Source of the DNA: Ignavibacteria bacterium
Lineage (GTDB): Bacteria; Bacteroidota; Ignavibacteria; Tepidaquicellales; Tepidaquicellaceae
Length of the DNA: 6,924 bases
Direction: 5' to 3'
NCBI GenBank assembly: GCA_018058125.1
Contig: JAGPCH010000075.1
Coordinates: forward strand, 1 to 6,924
The notes under the pieces are model-generated. The model was given only the letters and a program-made list of their open reading frames with translations. It was not told the DNA's origin and made no database searches. Position numbers and translations under genes: made by a program. Below, piece after piece: positions 5,426 through 6,924 of the stretch. Every line of letters begins with the position of its first letter. Positions within the stretch are counted from its first letter, which is position 1.

Positions 5426-6924
5426 TTATTTTACCAGCATCATTTTCTTTACTGCGCTATATGTTTTCCCATTATCGGTTACTGCAGATATTGAGTAAAA
5501 ATATATTCCGCTTGAAAGTCTGCTCGCATTAAATGAATTTGAATAATATCCTGCCGTTCTGTAATCATTCAAAATATTAGCAACTTCTTTACCTGATATA
5601 TCAAAAACTTTAATCAATACTTTTGCATTTTGAGGTAAATCAAAATCTATCTTTGTCGATGGATTAAACGGATTAGGATAATTCTGCGCTAAAAGAAACT
5701 TCGATGGAATACCAACCTGAACTTCAGATGCTAAATCGTAGTATTTAAAGTTACCGTTGTAATCTATCTGTTTCAATCTGTAATTATATTTTCCTGATTC
5801 CAATTTAATATCAGAGTACTCATAATTTTTTTGCGTATTCGAATTTCCATTTCCCTGTACAAAACCGATTTTTTTCCAGCTGCTTTCAGAAGTTAATTTC
5901 CTTTCAACATCAAATCCGGAATTATTCTCCTCTGAAACTGTACTCCATTTTAAGCTGACATCATTTTTATTTACAGAAGATGTAAACGATGCAAGCTCAA
6001 CCGGTAATACTGCAAAAATTGTTGCTGAGGAAGTTTGACCGTCAGGGTTTGTAACAGTTATTAATCTTGTAGAATTAAAAACTGCGCCTGTTGTATTTAC
6101 ATTAAGAGTAACTGTTGTAGGATTAACGTACGTTACAGAGTTTACCACAACGCCGCCATCAATTGCTACTGATAATCTGCTAGCAAAGCCTGAACCCGGA
6201 TCAAAAAATCCTGAGCCGCTTGCTGATGTTCCTGTTAACGTTACAGCAACACTTGAGCCAATCGGAACAGATGAAGGACTAATGCTTGATGGAGTTGCAG
6301 GCGGAGGAGCTTTAAGCTGTGATACGTACACACCATAATTATTAGCTCCGCTGCACCATTGATTTATTCCCCAGAACGTCATATCATCATTCGGGTCAAC
6401 TCTAATACATGAATAATCACCCCATCTTCTTCCGCCTGAACCACCCGGATCACCTGCCGGATTATAAGCAAAGCCGGTATTAGCGGATATAGTTAACGGA
6501 GTTTGCATTGTTCCACCTGCATCAGATGAAAGCCTTCCGACGCTTCCCATGTTAATTCTCGTACTTGCGCCGGCAATACAGTACACTAAAGCTGCGTGGT
6601 TTTGTCCTGATGCTGCTATAGTTGGTATCCAGTAACTATTTACACTTGCGCTGTTATCAAATACTGTTCCAGATTGTGTTAAAGTCGGTGTAGTTGTGAG
6701 ATTACTTAATTGATACCATCTGCTTCCGTTTCTTGTTGCAGAAGTTGAAACTCCTGTACTATTTACCCCAACATTATGTGTTGTCCATAATGTACCATTT
6801 CTCATCTGAGCCATGAATAGCCTGTCGTCAAGAGCGTCAAGTCTTCCATTATTTCCTCCTGTATTTCCGGAGTGAGGAACCAATAATGGGGAAGTAGTTG
6901 TAGGAACTGTTACAGAAAGATTTG
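5426..6924 (-). CDS. Secreted T9SS cargo protein with added Fn3-like module (upstream paralogue, 5' end missing)
   Basis: The reading frame is open to the window edge, giving 498 visible residues; the true start lies beyond 6924. From its first residues (NLSVTVPTTS) it aligns with about residue 369 onward of the 771-aa neighbour, roughly three quarters identical by eye through the core and IPT/TIG-like region. The motifs GNTGGNNGRLDALDD, TLTQSGTVFDNS, INMGSVGRLSSDA and RRWGDYSCIRVDPNDDMTFW are the same or nearly so, and all three cysteines are kept. At 5711-6007 it has an insert of about 97 residues that the neighbour lacks, starting LPVELASFTSSVNKNDVSLK and including the W-x-x-x-x-E-x-x-x-x-G-F-x-V-E-R pattern and YRLKQIDYNG. 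This is the Fn3-like module common just before sorting domains in Bacteroidota secreted proteins. The sorting domain follows (AQNYPNPFNPSTKIDF, SSGIYFYSI, KKMMLVK). The signal peptide is not visible, and the function of the core is unknown. Confidence 0.9.
   Translation of the reverse strand, partial: NLSVTVPTTTSPLLVPHSGNTGGNNGRLDALDDRLFMAQMRNGTLWTTHNVGVNSTGVSTSATRNGSRWYQLSNLTTTPTLTQSGTVFDNSASVNSYWIPTIAASGQNHAALVYCIAGASTRINMGSVGRLSSDAGGTMQTPLTISANTGFAYNPAGDPGGSGGRRWGDYSCIRVDPNDDMTFWGINQWCSGANNYGVYVSQLKAPPPATPSSISPSSVPIGSSVAVTLTGTSASGSGFFDPGSGFASRLSVAIDGGVVVNSVTYVNPTTVTLNVNTTGAVFNSTRLITVTNPDGQTSSATIFAVLPVELASFTSSVNKNDVSLKWSTVSEENNSGFDVERKLTSESSWKKIGFVQGNGNSNTQKNYEYSDIKLESGKYNYRLKQIDYNGNFKYYDLASEVQVGIPSKFLLAQNYPNPFNPSTKIDFDLPQNAKVLIKVFDISGKEVANILNDYRTAGYYSNSFNASRLSSGIYFYSISAVTDNGKTYSAVKKMMLVK

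Noticed and set aside
6881..6883. TTG at 6883 as the start of the upstream paralogue
   Set aside because: The frame stays open to 6924 and the 13 residues before it align with the 771-aa paralogue, so this codon is internal and the true start is outside the window.

Overview
The window looks like part of a chromosome from a low-G+C, free-living member of the Bacteroidota/Ignavibacteria lineage. The main evidence is three C-terminal type IX secretion (T9SS) sorting domains with the motif Y/F-PNPFNP-x-T-K-I-x-F, each ending in K-K-M-(I/M)-L-V-K, a form I associate with Ignavibacteria and relatives. The absence of clear Shine-Dalgarno sequences before most starts and promoter-like elements resembling the Bacteroidota TTTG / TAnnTTTG type agree with this. 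The assignment is inference from motifs, not a database match. All six genes read on the minus strand, so the region is transcribed from high to low coordinates.

In order of transcription: (i) 6924-5426 is the 3' part of a large secreted protein whose start lies outside the window. (ii) 5231-2916 is a complete paralogue of it (771 aa), a tandem copy. The two share the same core, the same IPT/TIG-like module and the same sorting domain, but the upstream copy carries an extra fibronectin-III-like module of about 97 residues just before the sorting domain. (iii) 2638-2414 is a 74-aa KTSC-domain protein. (iv) 2255-1509 is a compact membrane fatty-acid desaturase with all three histidine boxes. 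(v) 1336-395 is a 313-aa secreted protein with two Fn3-like repeats and a T9SS sorting domain. (vi) 262-1 is the N-terminus of an RmuC-like protein (membrane segment plus coiled coil), cut by the window edge.

Most genes look like single transcription units. Convincing intrinsic terminators follow the upstream paralogue (5366-5405), the KTSC gene (2380-2401), the desaturase (1446-1481) and the 313-aa gene (337-369). The 771-aa gene is the exception. It is followed by an unusual G+C-rich island (about 2751-2867) holding six small inverted repeats whose centres are mostly 18.5-19.5 nt apart, and then by a promoter-like sequence for the KTSC gene with its own inverted repeat in the spacer.

Functionally the window is a cluster of surface or secreted T9SS cargo genes next to membrane-lipid and DNA-maintenance genes. 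I see no sign that they form one pathway. I found no tRNA, rRNA, CRISPR array, transposase or phage gene. The items most worth a second look are the hairpin island, the tandem cargo pair with domain gain or loss, and the inverted repeat abutting the desaturase start.
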